Shown here: positions 1 through 7,472 of the stretch, piece by piece
Numbering within the stretch: the first letter of the stretch is position 1
Layout of the letters: each line of letters begins with the position of its first letter
From: JAITWN01 sp964581365
GTDB taxonomy: Bacteria; Pseudomonadota; Gammaproteobacteria; SZUA-140
DNA length: 52,425 bases
Direction of reading: 5' to 3'
Assembly (NCBI GenBank): GCA_964581365.1
Contig: CAZOOF010000007.1
Location: 1 to 52,425, forward strand
The notes under the pieces: generated by a model
What the model was told of the DNA's origin: nothing
The model's database searches: none
Seen by the model: only the letters and a program-made list of their open reading frames with translations
Program-made: the position numbers and the translations under genes

Positions 1-354
1 CTGCGACACCAGCAGATCCTCGACATTGACGCCAAGCTTCTCGGCATAAGTCGGATCGAGGGCATGCTCGGCATCGATGAAGGCCGCAGTGCCGCCCGCC
101 TTCTGTGCCTCGGCGATGACCTGCAGGGTCAGCGTGGTCTTACCCGAAGATTCCGGACCGTAGATTTCGATGATGCGGCCGCGCGGCAGGCCGCCGATGC
201 CGAGTGCGATATCCAGACCGAGGGAACCGGTGGAAACGATGCTGATATCCCGCGCGACGCTGTCGTCGCCAAGGCGCATCAGCGAACCCTTGCCAAACTG
301 CCGCTCGATCTGGCTCAGGGCTGCCGCAAGTGCCTTACGCTTGTTGTCTTCCAT
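1..354 (-). CDS. recA: Recombinase RecA, N-terminal 118 residues (cut by window edge)
   Basis: RecA coats single-stranded DNA, drives ATP-dependent strand exchange and triggers LexA self-cleavage. The minus-strand frame is open from an ATG at 354 to the window edge. It encodes the usual RecA N-terminus: the MEDNKRKAL-type helix, then the Walker A loop GPESSGKT at residues 66-73 and the AFIDAEHALDP strand. About two thirds of the protein, including Walker B and the DNA-binding loops, lies outside the window. A GGGGAG element lies about 6 bases before the ATG. The 157-base upstream gap holds an extended -10 box but no recognisable LexA operator. Identification is very secure; only completeness is unknown. 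Confidence 0.97.
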   Translation of the reverse strand, partial: MEDNKRKALAAALSQIERQFGKGSLMRLGDDSVARDISIVSTGSLGLDIALGIGGLPRGRIIEIYGPESSGKTTLTLQVIAEAQKAGGTAAFIDAEHALDPTYAEKLGVNVEDLLVSQ

Positions 355-426
355 CCGATTCTCCCCGTGATTCCACCTGAATTTTGCACCGTACCGCCTG
401 CCAGCCCGCGCGCACGATTGGCAGCG

Positions 427-432
427 ATTATC
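427..432 (-). promoter_or_regulatory. Candidate recA promoter, extended -10 box
   Basis: On the minus strand the sequence reads TGGGATAAT, a GATAAT hexamer with an extended TGn element, about 70 bases before the recA start. No good -35 hexamer is visible at 16-18 bases. This is a motif match only. Confidence 0.4.
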
Positions 433-511
433 CCATGATCGGCACAGCCATCCTAGCCCCGGGGCCGCCGCCCAGACCGACGCTGCTTTCGGCCGGCGGC
501 CGGACCGAAGC

Positions 512-1024
512 TCAGACTTCGCCGCCAAGTGGCCAGCGGCCAAGCACCTCGTAGCCGGAATCCACCGACGCCATCAGCACCCACTCGGAGACCGGCCAGA
601 CGAGCGGGGTTTCCAGCGCATGCCGCACCTGTGGCGGGCGCCGCAGACCGCGCATCAGCGTCACATGGGGACGGAATTCCCGCTCGTCCAGCATGATCTC
701 CGAGCAGGCAGCCGCAACTTCGGCGCGCAGCTGCTCGTGCAGCGCCAGCAACGGCGGCGAAGGCTGCGCTCCCAGCCACAGCACGCCGGCATGGCGCCAA
801 TAGCCGATTCGTTCGAGTCCGATCGAAAAAGGCTGACCGCCCACCCTCCCGGCCGCCGCCAGAATGCCGGGCAGCAGCGCGTGCGGCACCATGCCCAGAA
901 ACAACAGCGTAAGATGCAGGCGGTCCGCGCTCACCAGCCGCCCCCCCGGCAAGGGCGGCAGCCCCCGGGCGAGACCATGCAGCGCGGTCCTGACATCGGC
1001 CGGGGGATCGAGCGCGAAGAACAT
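512..1024 (-). CDS. thpR: RNA 2',3'-cyclic phosphodiesterase (2'-5' RNA ligase family)
   Basis: This is a 2H phosphoesterase, the family that hydrolyses 2',3'-cyclic phosphate ends of RNA and was first described as 2'-5' RNA ligase. From the ATG at 1024 it is 170 residues, a normal family length. It begins MFFALDPPADV and has both catalytic H-x-T-x motifs, HLTL at residues 37-40 and HVTL at 120-123. The frame stays open upstream into pncC, but that extension is arginine-rich and unlike the family, so the internal ATG is preferred. It starts 31 bases after the pncC stop and is probably cotranscribed with pncC. Its physiological substrate is not evident from the context. Confidence 0.88.
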   Translation of the reverse strand: MFFALDPPADVRTALHGLARGLPPLPGGRLVSADRLHLTLLFLGMVPHALLPGILAAAGRVGGQPFSIGLERIGYWRHAGVLWLGAQPSPPLLALHEQLRAEVAAACSEIMLDEREFRPHVTLMRGLRRPPQVRHALETPLVWPVSEWVLMASVDSGYEVLGRWPLGGEV

Positions 1025-1055
1025 GCGCCTGACCGGCCGCGTGTCGGACCCTGAT

Positions 1056-1550
1056 TCAGGCTGGGCGTTCAAGGAGGTCCAGTATCCCTTGCAGCGCCTG
1101 CGTGACCGCCTGCCAGCGCACGGCAGTGCGGTCTCCGATGAAATGCGCGGTATGCGTGACGACCGTGCGTCCGGCCGCAGCCCACGCGAAGCAGACCGTC
1201 CCCACCGGTTTCTGCGCGGTGCCGCCCCCCGGTCCCGCAACACCGCTGATCGCCAGAGTGATCTGCGCGTGACTGCGATTCAAAGCGCCTTCGGCCATTT
1301 CCTTCGCCGTCTCCACGCTCACTGCCCCGAACCGCTCCAGCGTTTCGGCGCTGACCCCGAGCATTTCCTGCTTGGAGGCATTGGAATAGGTAACGAAGCC
1401 GCGATCGAACCACTGGGAGCTGCCGGGCACCGCGGTAACGACCTGCGCCACCCAGCCTCCGGTGCACGATTCGGCCGTGGCGAGCATCAGCTTCCGCTGC
1501 GCCAGCGTCTCGCCGACCCTGCGGGCCAGCAATTTCAATCCGCTTTCCAT
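1056..1550 (-). CDS. pncC: Nicotinamide-nucleotide amidase (CinA C-terminal type)
   Basis: PncC deamidates nicotinamide mononucleotide to nicotinic acid mononucleotide in pyridine nucleotide recycling. The protein has 164 residues and consists of the stand-alone CinA C-terminal domain without the N-terminal MoCF domain. The active-site segment ATAESCTGGW lies at residues 24-33, and the glycine-rich GVAGPGGG loop follows in the second half. A pncC gene directly upstream of recA is a common gammaproteobacterial arrangement. The ATG at 1550 lies just beside the -10 box of the divergent psd promoter. The identification is confident. Confidence 0.93.
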   Translation of the reverse strand: MESGLKLLARRVGETLAQRKLMLATAESCTGGWVAQVVTAVPGSSQWFDRGFVTYSNASKQEMLGVSAETLERFGAVSVETAKEMAEGALNRSHAQITLAISGVAGPGGGTAQKPVGTVCFAWAAAGRTVVTHTAHFIGDRTAVRWQAVTQALQGILDLLERPA

Positions 1551-1563
1551 TTTCCGGTATAAT
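1534..1563 (+). promoter_or_regulatory. Candidate psd promoter
   Basis: A perfect TATAAT lies at 1558-1563. A weak TTCAAT at 1534-1539 sits 18 bases before it. Transcription would start near 1570 and give a leader of about 100 bases before psd. The -35 region overlaps the divergent pncC start codon. Confidence 0.5.
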
Positions 1564-1670
1564 CCGCCAACGTTTTCAGAGGATTACGCCGCGCAGCCTG
1601 AAATACACGCGCTTGCCAGCGGACAATCCTCATCCGATCCGCGCATCAGACACCCGCCAGTGAGGTTATC

Positions 1671-2531
1671 TTGCTTCAGCGCATGTTCAGCTTTCTGAGC
1701 ACACTCATCCTGCATGTCATACCCCACCGGCCACTGGCGCGCATTGCCTGGCGCATCACCCGGGTGCGACTGGCTCCGGTAAAGAACATGTTAATCCGCT
1801 TCTTCGTGTTCCTCTACCGCGTGGACATGAATGAAGCCGCCGAACCGGATCCGCGCGATTATCCGCACTTCAATGCCTTCTTCGTTCGCGCTCTGCGGCC
1901 GGGCGCGCGGCCGATATCGGACGCTCCCGGAGATATCCTCTCTCCGGCCGACAGCGTGGTCAGCGCCTGTGGCGCGATCCACGATGGTCGGATGATTCAG
2001 GCCAAGGGCATCGACTATACCTCCGCCGCGCTGCTCGGTGACGCCGCGTTGGCCGCGAAGTTCGCCGGCGGCAACTTCGCAACTCTTTACCTCTCCCCGC
2101 GCGATTATCATCGAGTGCACATGCCGGTCGATGGGCGCCTGCAGCACATGCGCTACATCCCCGGCGAGCTGTTCAGTGTCAACGATTACTCGACCCGGCA
2201 CGTACGCGGCCTGTTCGCGCGCAACGAGCGGCTGGTCACCGTCTTCGACACGCCCGCCGGCCCCATGGCGCTGGTCATGGTGGGCGCCATGTTCGTCGCC
2301 GCGATGGAGACAGTCTGGAGCGGTCCGGTTGATCGCAAACACCCGTTCGGCCATTGGCAGCCGGATGGTGAGCCCGTCCGTATCGAGCGCGGCGGAGAAC
2401 TTGGGCGCTTCAATATGGGATCGACCGTGATTCTGCTGTTCCCGCCCGCTCGTGCCGACCTGAGCCTGACCGAAGGCGCCCGCGTTCGCATGGGCGAAAC
2501 GATCGGCAGGATCAGCCAGCCGGGTTCCTAG
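1671..2531 (+). CDS. psd: Phosphatidylserine decarboxylase proenzyme
   Basis: This membrane-associated enzyme converts phosphatidylserine to phosphatidylethanolamine. It is made as a proenzyme that cleaves itself to form a pyruvoyl cofactor. The 286-residue length fits the bacterial family. The self-cleavage motif reads N-M-G-S-T; Ser251, codon at 2421, would become the pyruvoyl group. Most proteobacterial homologues have Leu-Gly-Ser-Thr, so the Met is a mild variation. The start is TTG at 1671 with GAGG five bases upstream; the next in-frame ATG at 1683 lies too far from that ribosome-binding site. The stop overlaps the convergent epmA stop in the palindrome CTAG. Confidence 0.95.
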   Translation: MLQRMFSFLSTLILHVIPHRPLARIAWRITRVRLAPVKNMLIRFFVFLYRVDMNEAAEPDPRDYPHFNAFFVRALRPGARPISDAPGDILSPADSVVSACGAIHDGRMIQAKGIDYTSAALLGDAALAAKFAGGNFATLYLSPRDYHRVHMPVDGRLQHMRYIPGELFSVNDYSTRHVRGLFARNERLVTVFDTPAGPMALVMVGAMFVAAMETVWSGPVDRKHPFGHWQPDGEPVRIERGGELGRFNMGSTVILLFPPARADLSLTEGARVRMGETIGRISQPGS

Positions 2532-3517
2532 GCCCGCTCCACGGTGAAGGCCATCACTCGGGCGATGTCGTCCTCGCCCGCAGCCAGCATCAGCAGACGA
2601 TCGAACCCCAGCGCAACGCCGGCACACGGCGGCAGACCATGTTCCAGCGCTGCAAGCAGACGCTCGTCCGGCAAGACTTCCGGCAGCCCGGCAGCACGAC
2701 GCTCAGCATTGTCATGCTCGAACCGACGGCGCTGTTCGGCGGCATCGCCGAGTTCGTGATAACCGTTGGCCAGTTCGATTCCACGGACATAGAGCTCGAA
2801 GCGTTCGGCGACCGGCGGCTCGCCATGCAGGCGGGCGAGCGCTGCCTGGCTCGCGGGATAGTCATGCACAAAGAGCGGGCGATCCATGCCCAGCGTCGGC
2901 TCGAGCAGATGGGTGAGCAGAAGATCCAGCCATTCGTCCCGGCTCAGCGCGTCCGCGCCGGCCGAGACATCGATAGCGCGCTCCGCCGCGCAGGCGGCGA
3001 GTTCGACCGGAGTCGCGGCATGACAGTCGATGCCGAGCCGCTCGCGAAACAGCTCACCATAGCTGATCCGGTCCCAGCATGGCGGCATGCCGAGTACTTC
3101 GCACACCAGCTCCCCGACCTCATCCATCAGCCGGTGGTGATCAAAGCCCGGCCGGTACCATTCCAGCAGCGTAAACTCGACATTGTGCCGACGTCCTCGC
3201 TCGCCATCGCGGAAGACGCGGGCGGCCTGCCAGATCGGACCGCTGCCCGCGCACAAGAGGCGCTTCATGGCGAATTCAGGAGATGTCTGCAGATACAGCG
3301 GCAATCCTGCGGCCGGGGCACCGGGGCCGGTGTAAAGGCTCTGCAGGCTGTACAGGCGCGGATCGGTGACCGCGTGCTGCGACAAAACCGGCGTTTCCAC
3401 CTCGAGCACGTCACGCGCCGCAAAAAATGCGCGCACGCGGGCGAGGATCTCCGCCCGCAAGCGCAGCGCCCCAATGTCCGCCTGCGGGCGCCAGTCCTGT
3501 CCGGGCGCCGCAGGCAT
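2528..3517 (-). CDS. epmA: EF-P--(R)-beta-lysine ligase
   Basis: EpmA is a truncated class II lysyl-tRNA synthetase paralogue that attaches (R)-beta-lysine to Lys34 of EF-P. The 329 residues form only a catalytic core, without the anticodon-binding domain of LysS; Escherichia coli EpmA has a similar size. Class II motifs are visible: motif 1 around EVETPVLS, motif 2 around the FRDGERGRRHNVEFT region, and motif 3 in GVALGFDRLLML near the C-terminus. It lies 17 bases after the efp stop, so the enzyme is probably cotranscribed with its substrate. The epmB gene is divergent next to efp. The identification is secure. Confidence 0.95.
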   Translation of the reverse strand: MPAAPGQDWRPQADIGALRLRAEILARVRAFFAARDVLEVETPVLSQHAVTDPRLYSLQSLYTGPGAPAAGLPLYLQTSPEFAMKRLLCAGSGPIWQAARVFRDGERGRRHNVEFTLLEWYRPGFDHHRLMDEVGELVCEVLGMPPCWDRISYGELFRERLGIDCHAATPVELAACAAERAIDVSAGADALSRDEWLDLLLTHLLEPTLGMDRPLFVHDYPASQAALARLHGEPPVAERFELYVRGIELANGYHELGDAAEQRRRFEHDNAERRAAGLPEVLPDERLLAALEHGLPPCAGVALGFDRLLMLAAGEDDIARVMAFTVERA

Positions 3518-3534
3518 CGGGCGTGTTCCGATCC

Positions 3535-4104
3535 TCAGCCCTTCACCCGCGACACGTAGGCGCCGGTGCGGGTATCGACCTTGATGCGTTCCCCGGTCTC
3601 GAGAAACAGCGGAACCCGCACCACGGCGCCGGTCTCGAGCTTCGCGGGCTTGCTGCCGCCGCCCGAGGTATCGCCGCGCAGGCCGGGATCGGTCTCGACG
3701 ATCTCAAGCTCAACGAAATTTGGCGGCATGACCGCCAGCGGCGCATCGTTCCACAGCGTGACGATGCACATTTCCTGGCCCTTCAGCCACTCGACCGCCT
3801 CGCCTATCGTATCGGCGCCAACCTGATACTGCTCGAAGGAGTCGGGTTTCATGAAGTGCCAGAACTCGCCATCGCTGTACAGGTACTGCATGTCGAGGTC
3901 GACGACGTCGGCGCCTTCCAGCGTATCACCGGACTTGTAGGTGCGCTCGTTGACGCGGCCGGTCTTCAGGTTGCGGTATTTCACGCGCGTAAAGGCCTGT
4001 CCCTTGCCCGGCTTCACGAAGTCGAGATCGACGATGGCGCAGGGATCGCCGTCGATCATCAACTTGAGGCCGTTCTTGAATTCGTTGGTGCTGTATATCG
4101 CCAT
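3535..4104 (-). CDS. efp: Translation elongation factor P
   Basis: EF-P relieves ribosomes stalled at polyproline motifs. The protein has 189 residues with the three usual beta-barrel domains. The modification loop reads VKPGKGQAF with Lys at position 34, exactly the residue lysylated in the EpmA/EpmB pathway rather than the Arg32 rhamnosylated in EarP species. The C-terminal signature DTRTGAYVSRV is present. It is first in an efp-epmA transcription unit and divergent from epmB, so the substrate and both modifying enzymes are within 3 kb. The ATG at 4104 follows an AAAAGG-type ribosome-binding site. Confidence 0.97.
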   Translation of the reverse strand: MAIYSTNEFKNGLKLMIDGDPCAIVDLDFVKPGKGQAFTRVKYRNLKTGRVNERTYKSGDTLEGADVVDLDMQYLYSDGEFWHFMKPDSFEQYQVGADTIGEAVEWLKGQEMCIVTLWNDAPLAVMPPNFVELEIVETDPGLRGDTSGGGSKPAKLETGAVVRVPLFLETGERIKVDTRTGAYVSRVKG

Positions 4105-4153
4105 GGACCTTTTCCGGGTTGGTACGTAGGTGCATGGGGAAGCGGCGTGGCGA

Positions 4154-4182
4154 TTGGGAGCCGCGGCCGAATCCCATACAAT
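4154..4182 (+). promoter_or_regulatory. Candidate epmB promoter
   Basis: TTGGGA at 4154-4159 and TACAAT at 4177-4182 are separated by 17 bases, giving a plausible sigma70 promoter about 35 bases before epmB. It lies within the divergent efp-epmB intergenic region. Confidence 0.5.
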
Positions 4183-4223
4183 GTCGAAGCCGCCGGGGAA
4201 CGGCCGGAATTCGACGAGGGCCT

Positions 4224-5234
4224 ATGATAGCGCGAACTCAATCCCGCTTGCAGCCGGAAGGCTGGCAACGGGAACTGGCGGAGGGATACCGCCTGCCATC
4301 CGAACTGCTTGCCGCGCTCGGCCTGGATCCCGGACTGTCTGGTGTGGATCCCGATACCGACAACCCCTTTCCCCTGCGCGTGCCGCTCAGCTATGTGCGC
4401 CGCATGCGCTATGGAGATCCCGCCGACCCCCTGCTGCGTCAGGTGCTCCCCCTGCTCGCCGAACGTGAACCGCCCGCCGCCGGGTTTGTGCGCGATCCGG
4501 TCGGCGACCTGGCCTCCGAGCGCGCCCCGGGGGTGCTGCACAAGTACCATGGGCGAGCGCTGCTGATCACCACGGGCGCCTGCGCCGTGCATTGCCGGTA
4601 CTGCTTCCGCCGCCACTATCCCTACAGCGATGCGGCGCGCTCGGAAGACGAGTGGCAAGCGGCGCTCGAAGCGATCGCCCAAGCCGAAGATCTCACCGAG
4701 ATCATCCTGAGCGGCGGCGATCCGCTCTCGCTCGCCGGCCATCGCCTGATCGCCCTGGTCGAACGCCTGGAAGCGCTGCCGCGGCTGCGGCGCCTGCGTC
4801 TGCACACTCGCCTGCCCGTGGTGCTGCCATCACGGGTCGACGAAGCCCTGACCAGTCTGCTCGCCGGCACGCGGCTCAAGCCGGTGGTGGTGATTCACGC
4901 CAACCATCCCGCCGAGATTGACGACGAGGTGCGGAATGCTCTGGAACGCCTGGCGGCAAGCGGATCGACTCTCCTCAATCAGAGCGTGCTGCTGCGCGGC
5001 GTCAACGACGATGCCCGCGTGCTGGCCGCGCTGAGCGAAGCGCTGTTCGAGGCCGGGGTCACTCCCTATTACCTGCATCTCCTGGACCGGGTAGCCGGCG
5101 CCGCGCACTTCGAAGTGGAAACGGAACGGGCGCTCGCCATCCATGGCGAACTGCGAGCAACGCTTCCGGGTTATCTGGTGCCGCGGCTGGTGCGAGAGGA
5201 ACCGGGAGCGGATGCGAAAACGCCGGTGATATGA
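4224..5234 (+). CDS. epmB: EF-P beta-lysylation protein, lysine 2,3-aminomutase
   Basis: EpmB is a radical SAM, PLP-dependent enzyme that isomerises L-lysine to (R)-beta-lysine, the group EpmA puts on EF-P. The chosen ATG at 4224 has GAGGG four bases upstream and gives 336 residues; the longer open frame adds arginine-rich sequence unlike the family. The radical SAM cluster motif CxxxCxxC is at Cys120, Cys124 and Cys127 (CAVHCRYC), followed by the SGGDPLSL segment. The size matches EpmB rather than the longer clostridial catabolic aminomutases. Together with efp and epmA it completes the pathway locally, except for the hydroxylase EpmC, which is not in this window. Confidence 0.95.
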   Translation: MIARTQSRLQPEGWQRELAEGYRLPSELLAALGLDPGLSGVDPDTDNPFPLRVPLSYVRRMRYGDPADPLLRQVLPLLAEREPPAAGFVRDPVGDLASERAPGVLHKYHGRALLITTGACAVHCRYCFRRHYPYSDAARSEDEWQAALEAIAQAEDLTEIILSGGDPLSLAGHRLIALVERLEALPRLRRLRLHTRLPVVLPSRVDEALTSLLAGTRLKPVVVIHANHPAEIDDEVRNALERLAASGSTLLNQSVLLRGVNDDARVLAALSEALFEAGVTPYYLHLLDRVAGAAHFEVETERALAIHGELRATLPGYLVPRLVREEPGADAKTPVI

Positions 5235-5353
5235 GGCGGCGCAAGGCACCGGCCTCGGGCGCCCGGTTTCGGCGCGCAGCCCAATGCGGCAGAATAGCGC
5301 CCTCGCGCGGTGAAATCGCCGCCGCCCTATCCCCACAGATACCGTGAGTTGCC

Positions 5354-6409
5354 ATGAGCCGATTCTGGAGCCCGATCGTCCACTCCCTGACTCCCTACGT
5401 GCCGGGTGAGCAGCCGAAGATCCTCGATCTGATCAAGCTCAACACCAACGAAAATCCGTATGGCCCTTCCCCGCGCGTCATCGAGGCGCTGCGCGCGGAA
5501 GCGGCCGATACCCTGCGCCTGTATCCCGATCCCAACGCCGAGCGCGTGAAGACAGCGGTGGCGGCCTACTACGGCATAGAACCAGGCCAGGTGTTCGTCG
5601 GCAACGGCTCTGACGAAGTGCTCGCCCACGCCTTCCAGGGCCTGCTCAAGCATGAACAGCCGGTGCTGTTTCCGGATGTTACCTACAGCTTCTATCCGGT
5701 GTACTGCGGCCTGTATGGCATCGCCTGTGAGACCGTGCCTCTCGACGATGCCTTCGCCATCGATCCCGCTGACTACAGGCGTCCCAACGGCGGCATAATC
5801 TTTCCTAATCCCAACGCGCCCACTGGGCGGCTGCTTGCCCTGGAAGCCATAGAGCGCCTGCTGGGGGACAACCCCGACTCAGTGGTGGTGGTCGATGAGG
5901 CCTACGTGGATTTCGGCGGCGAATCCGCGATTCCGCTGGTGGGACGCTACCCCAACCTGCTGGTGGTGCAGACGCTGTCGAAGTCGCGCTCCCTGGCGGG
6001 ACTGCGGGTGGGGTTCGCCGTCGGCGACGCCACCCTGATCGAGGGCCTGGAGCGCGTCAAGAACAGCTTCAACTCGTATCCGCTCGATCGCTTTGCCATC
6101 GCGGGTGCGGTTGCGGCCATGGAAGACCGCGCGTACTTCGAGCAGACCTGCGCCGCCATCATCCGCTCACGCGCATGGCTGGTCGGCGAGCTCGAGCGCC
6201 TGGGCTTCGATGCGCTGCCCTCGGCGGCCAACTTCGTCTTCGCCCGCCATCCGCGTCATGACGCCGCGGCGCTGCAGCACAAGCTGCGCGAACGAGCAAT
6301 CATCGTGCGCCACTTCCGCCAGCCCCGCATCGAGCAGTTCCTGCGCATCACCATTGGCACCGATGAGCAGTGCGCCGCGCTGGTCGCAGCGCTCGAAGAG
6401 CTGATGTAA
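5354..6409 (+). CDS. hisC: Histidinol-phosphate aminotransferase
   Basis: HisC is a class I/II PLP aminotransferase that transfers an amino group from glutamate to imidazole acetol-phosphate in histidine synthesis. The protein has 351 residues. The family signature NTNENPYGPSP is at residues 30-40, and the PLP lysine is Lys210 in the TLSKSRSLAGLRVG segment. No other his genes are nearby, so it is a solitary copy; many gammaproteobacteria carry two hisC genes and this could be either. It starts 119 bases after epmB, and a strong terminator follows. The exact substrate, histidinol-phosphate or an aromatic 2-oxo acid, cannot be decided from sequence alone. Confidence 0.88.
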   Translation: MSRFWSPIVHSLTPYVPGEQPKILDLIKLNTNENPYGPSPRVIEALRAEAADTLRLYPDPNAERVKTAVAAYYGIEPGQVFVGNGSDEVLAHAFQGLLKHEQPVLFPDVTYSFYPVYCGLYGIACETVPLDDAFAIDPADYRRPNGGIIFPNPNAPTGRLLALEAIERLLGDNPDSVVVVDEAYVDFGGESAIPLVGRYPNLLVVQTLSKSRSLAGLRVGFAVGDATLIEGLERVKNSFNSYPLDRFAIAGAVAAMEDRAYFEQTCAAIIRSRAWLVGELERLGFDALPSAANFVFARHPRHDAAALQHKLRERAIIVRHFRQPRIEQFLRITIGTDEQCAALVAALEELM

Positions 6410-6458
6410 TCGCCCGCATTTCGTAGCGGCGTAAAAACCGCCGAGTCTCGCACATGAA

Positions 6459-6493
6459 AAAGGGCCGGATCCCTTGCCAGGATCCGGCCCTTT
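6459..6493. terminator. Bidirectional intrinsic terminator between hisC and htpX
   Basis: A perfect 14-bp stem, AAAGGGCCGGATCC at 6459-6472 and its complement at 6480-6493, encloses a 7-base loop. It has an A-tract on the left and a T-tract on the right, so it can stop hisC transcripts from one side and htpX transcripts from the other. Confidence 0.88.
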
Positions 6494-6506
6494 CAGCGAT
6501 CTCCGA

Positions 6507-7391
6507 TCAGTTCCCGGCGCGCAGCGCGGCGATGCGTTCTTCGAGCGGCGGATGGCTCATGAACAGGCGCTTCAGGCCGTCGCGGGTCATGACGCCGGAA
6601 ATGCCGAAGGCGGCGAGCTGGTCCGGGAGCGGCTGCGGCGTCTGCTGCTGCAGGCGCTGCAGTGCGGCGACCATCTTCTCGCGGCCGGCCAGCTTCGCCC
6701 CGCCCTGGTCGGCGCGGAACTCGCGGTAGCGGCTGAACCACATCACGATGATCGAAGCCAGGATGCCGAGCACGAGTTGGGCGATGATGGCAGTGATCCA
6801 GAACGCCGGGCCATGCCCGCGCTCGGTCTTGAACACCACACGATCGACCACATGACCGATCACCCGCGAGAGGAAGATGACGAAGGTGTTCACCACGCCC
6901 TGGATGAGCGCCAGCGTCACCATATCACCGTTGGCGACGTGCGCCACTTCGTGACCGAGCACTGCCTCAGCCTCGTCACGCGTCATGGTGCGCAGCAGCC
7001 CGGTACTGACGGCGACCAGGGCAGCATTGCGCCTCGCCCCGGTGGCGAAGGCATTCACGTCGGGGGCATCGTAAATCGCCACTTCCGGCATGGCGATGCC
7101 CGCAGCCTGTGCCTGGCGGCGCACCGTCTCCACCAGCCACGCCTCAGTGTCGTTCTGCGGACGCTCGATGACGCGCGCGCCGGTGAAGCGCTTGGCGGTC
7201 CACTTCGACATTGCCAGCGACATGAACGAACCGCCCATGCCGATGATCAGCGAGAACAGCAGCAGGTTGCCCGTATCGAGGCCCGTGCCCTGTTCGTCAA
7301 GAATGCGTTCGACGCCAAACAGGTGCAGAACGACGGAAAGCACCAGCAGAATGGCGAGGTTGGTCGCGATGAACAACAGCACACGCTTCAT
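6507..7391 (-). CDS. htpX: Membrane-bound zinc protease HtpX
   Basis: HtpX is an M48-family metalloprotease of the inner membrane that degrades misfolded membrane proteins alongside FtsH. The protein has 294 residues. Two hydrophobic segments lie at about 4-26 and 42-62. The zinc-binding helix HEVAH is at residues 147-151, two further membrane segments lie at about 157-178 and 195-216, and the third-ligand region YREFRAD follows. It is transcribed in the same direction as parE-parC, 81 bases downstream of parC. That gap contains a GGGGTCAGATCC motif discussed in the findings. The length and all motifs are typical. Confidence 0.95.
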   Translation of the reverse strand: MKRVLLFIATNLAILLVLSVVLHLFGVERILDEQGTGLDTGNLLLFSLIIGMGGSFMSLAMSKWTAKRFTGARVIERPQNDTEAWLVETVRRQAQAAGIAMPEVAIYDAPDVNAFATGARRNAALVAVSTGLLRTMTRDEAEAVLGHEVAHVANGDMVTLALIQGVVNTFVIFLSRVIGHVVDRVVFKTERGHGPAFWITAIIAQLVLGILASIIVMWFSRYREFRADQGGAKLAGREKMVAALQRLQQQTPQPLPDQLAAFGISGVMTRDGLKRLFMSHPPLEERIAALRAGN

Positions 7392-7436
7392 TTCAGGCCT
7401 CGAATCGAATTTACGAAGTAAAACACGTCATGAAGA

Positions 7437-7458
7437 TAGGGGTCAGATCCCGCTTTTC
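7437..7458. repeat. GGGGTCAGATCC-type motif in the parC-htpX gap
   Basis: The 81-base gap between parC and htpX contains TAGGGGTCAGATCCCGCTTT. It resembles short GGGGTCAGA motifs that I recall near REP-associated (Y1) transposase genes in many proteobacteria. Only one copy occurs here and no transposase is present, so its mobile origin is speculative. Confidence 0.25.
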
Positions 7459-7472
7459 AAGTCCGCGCGCTA

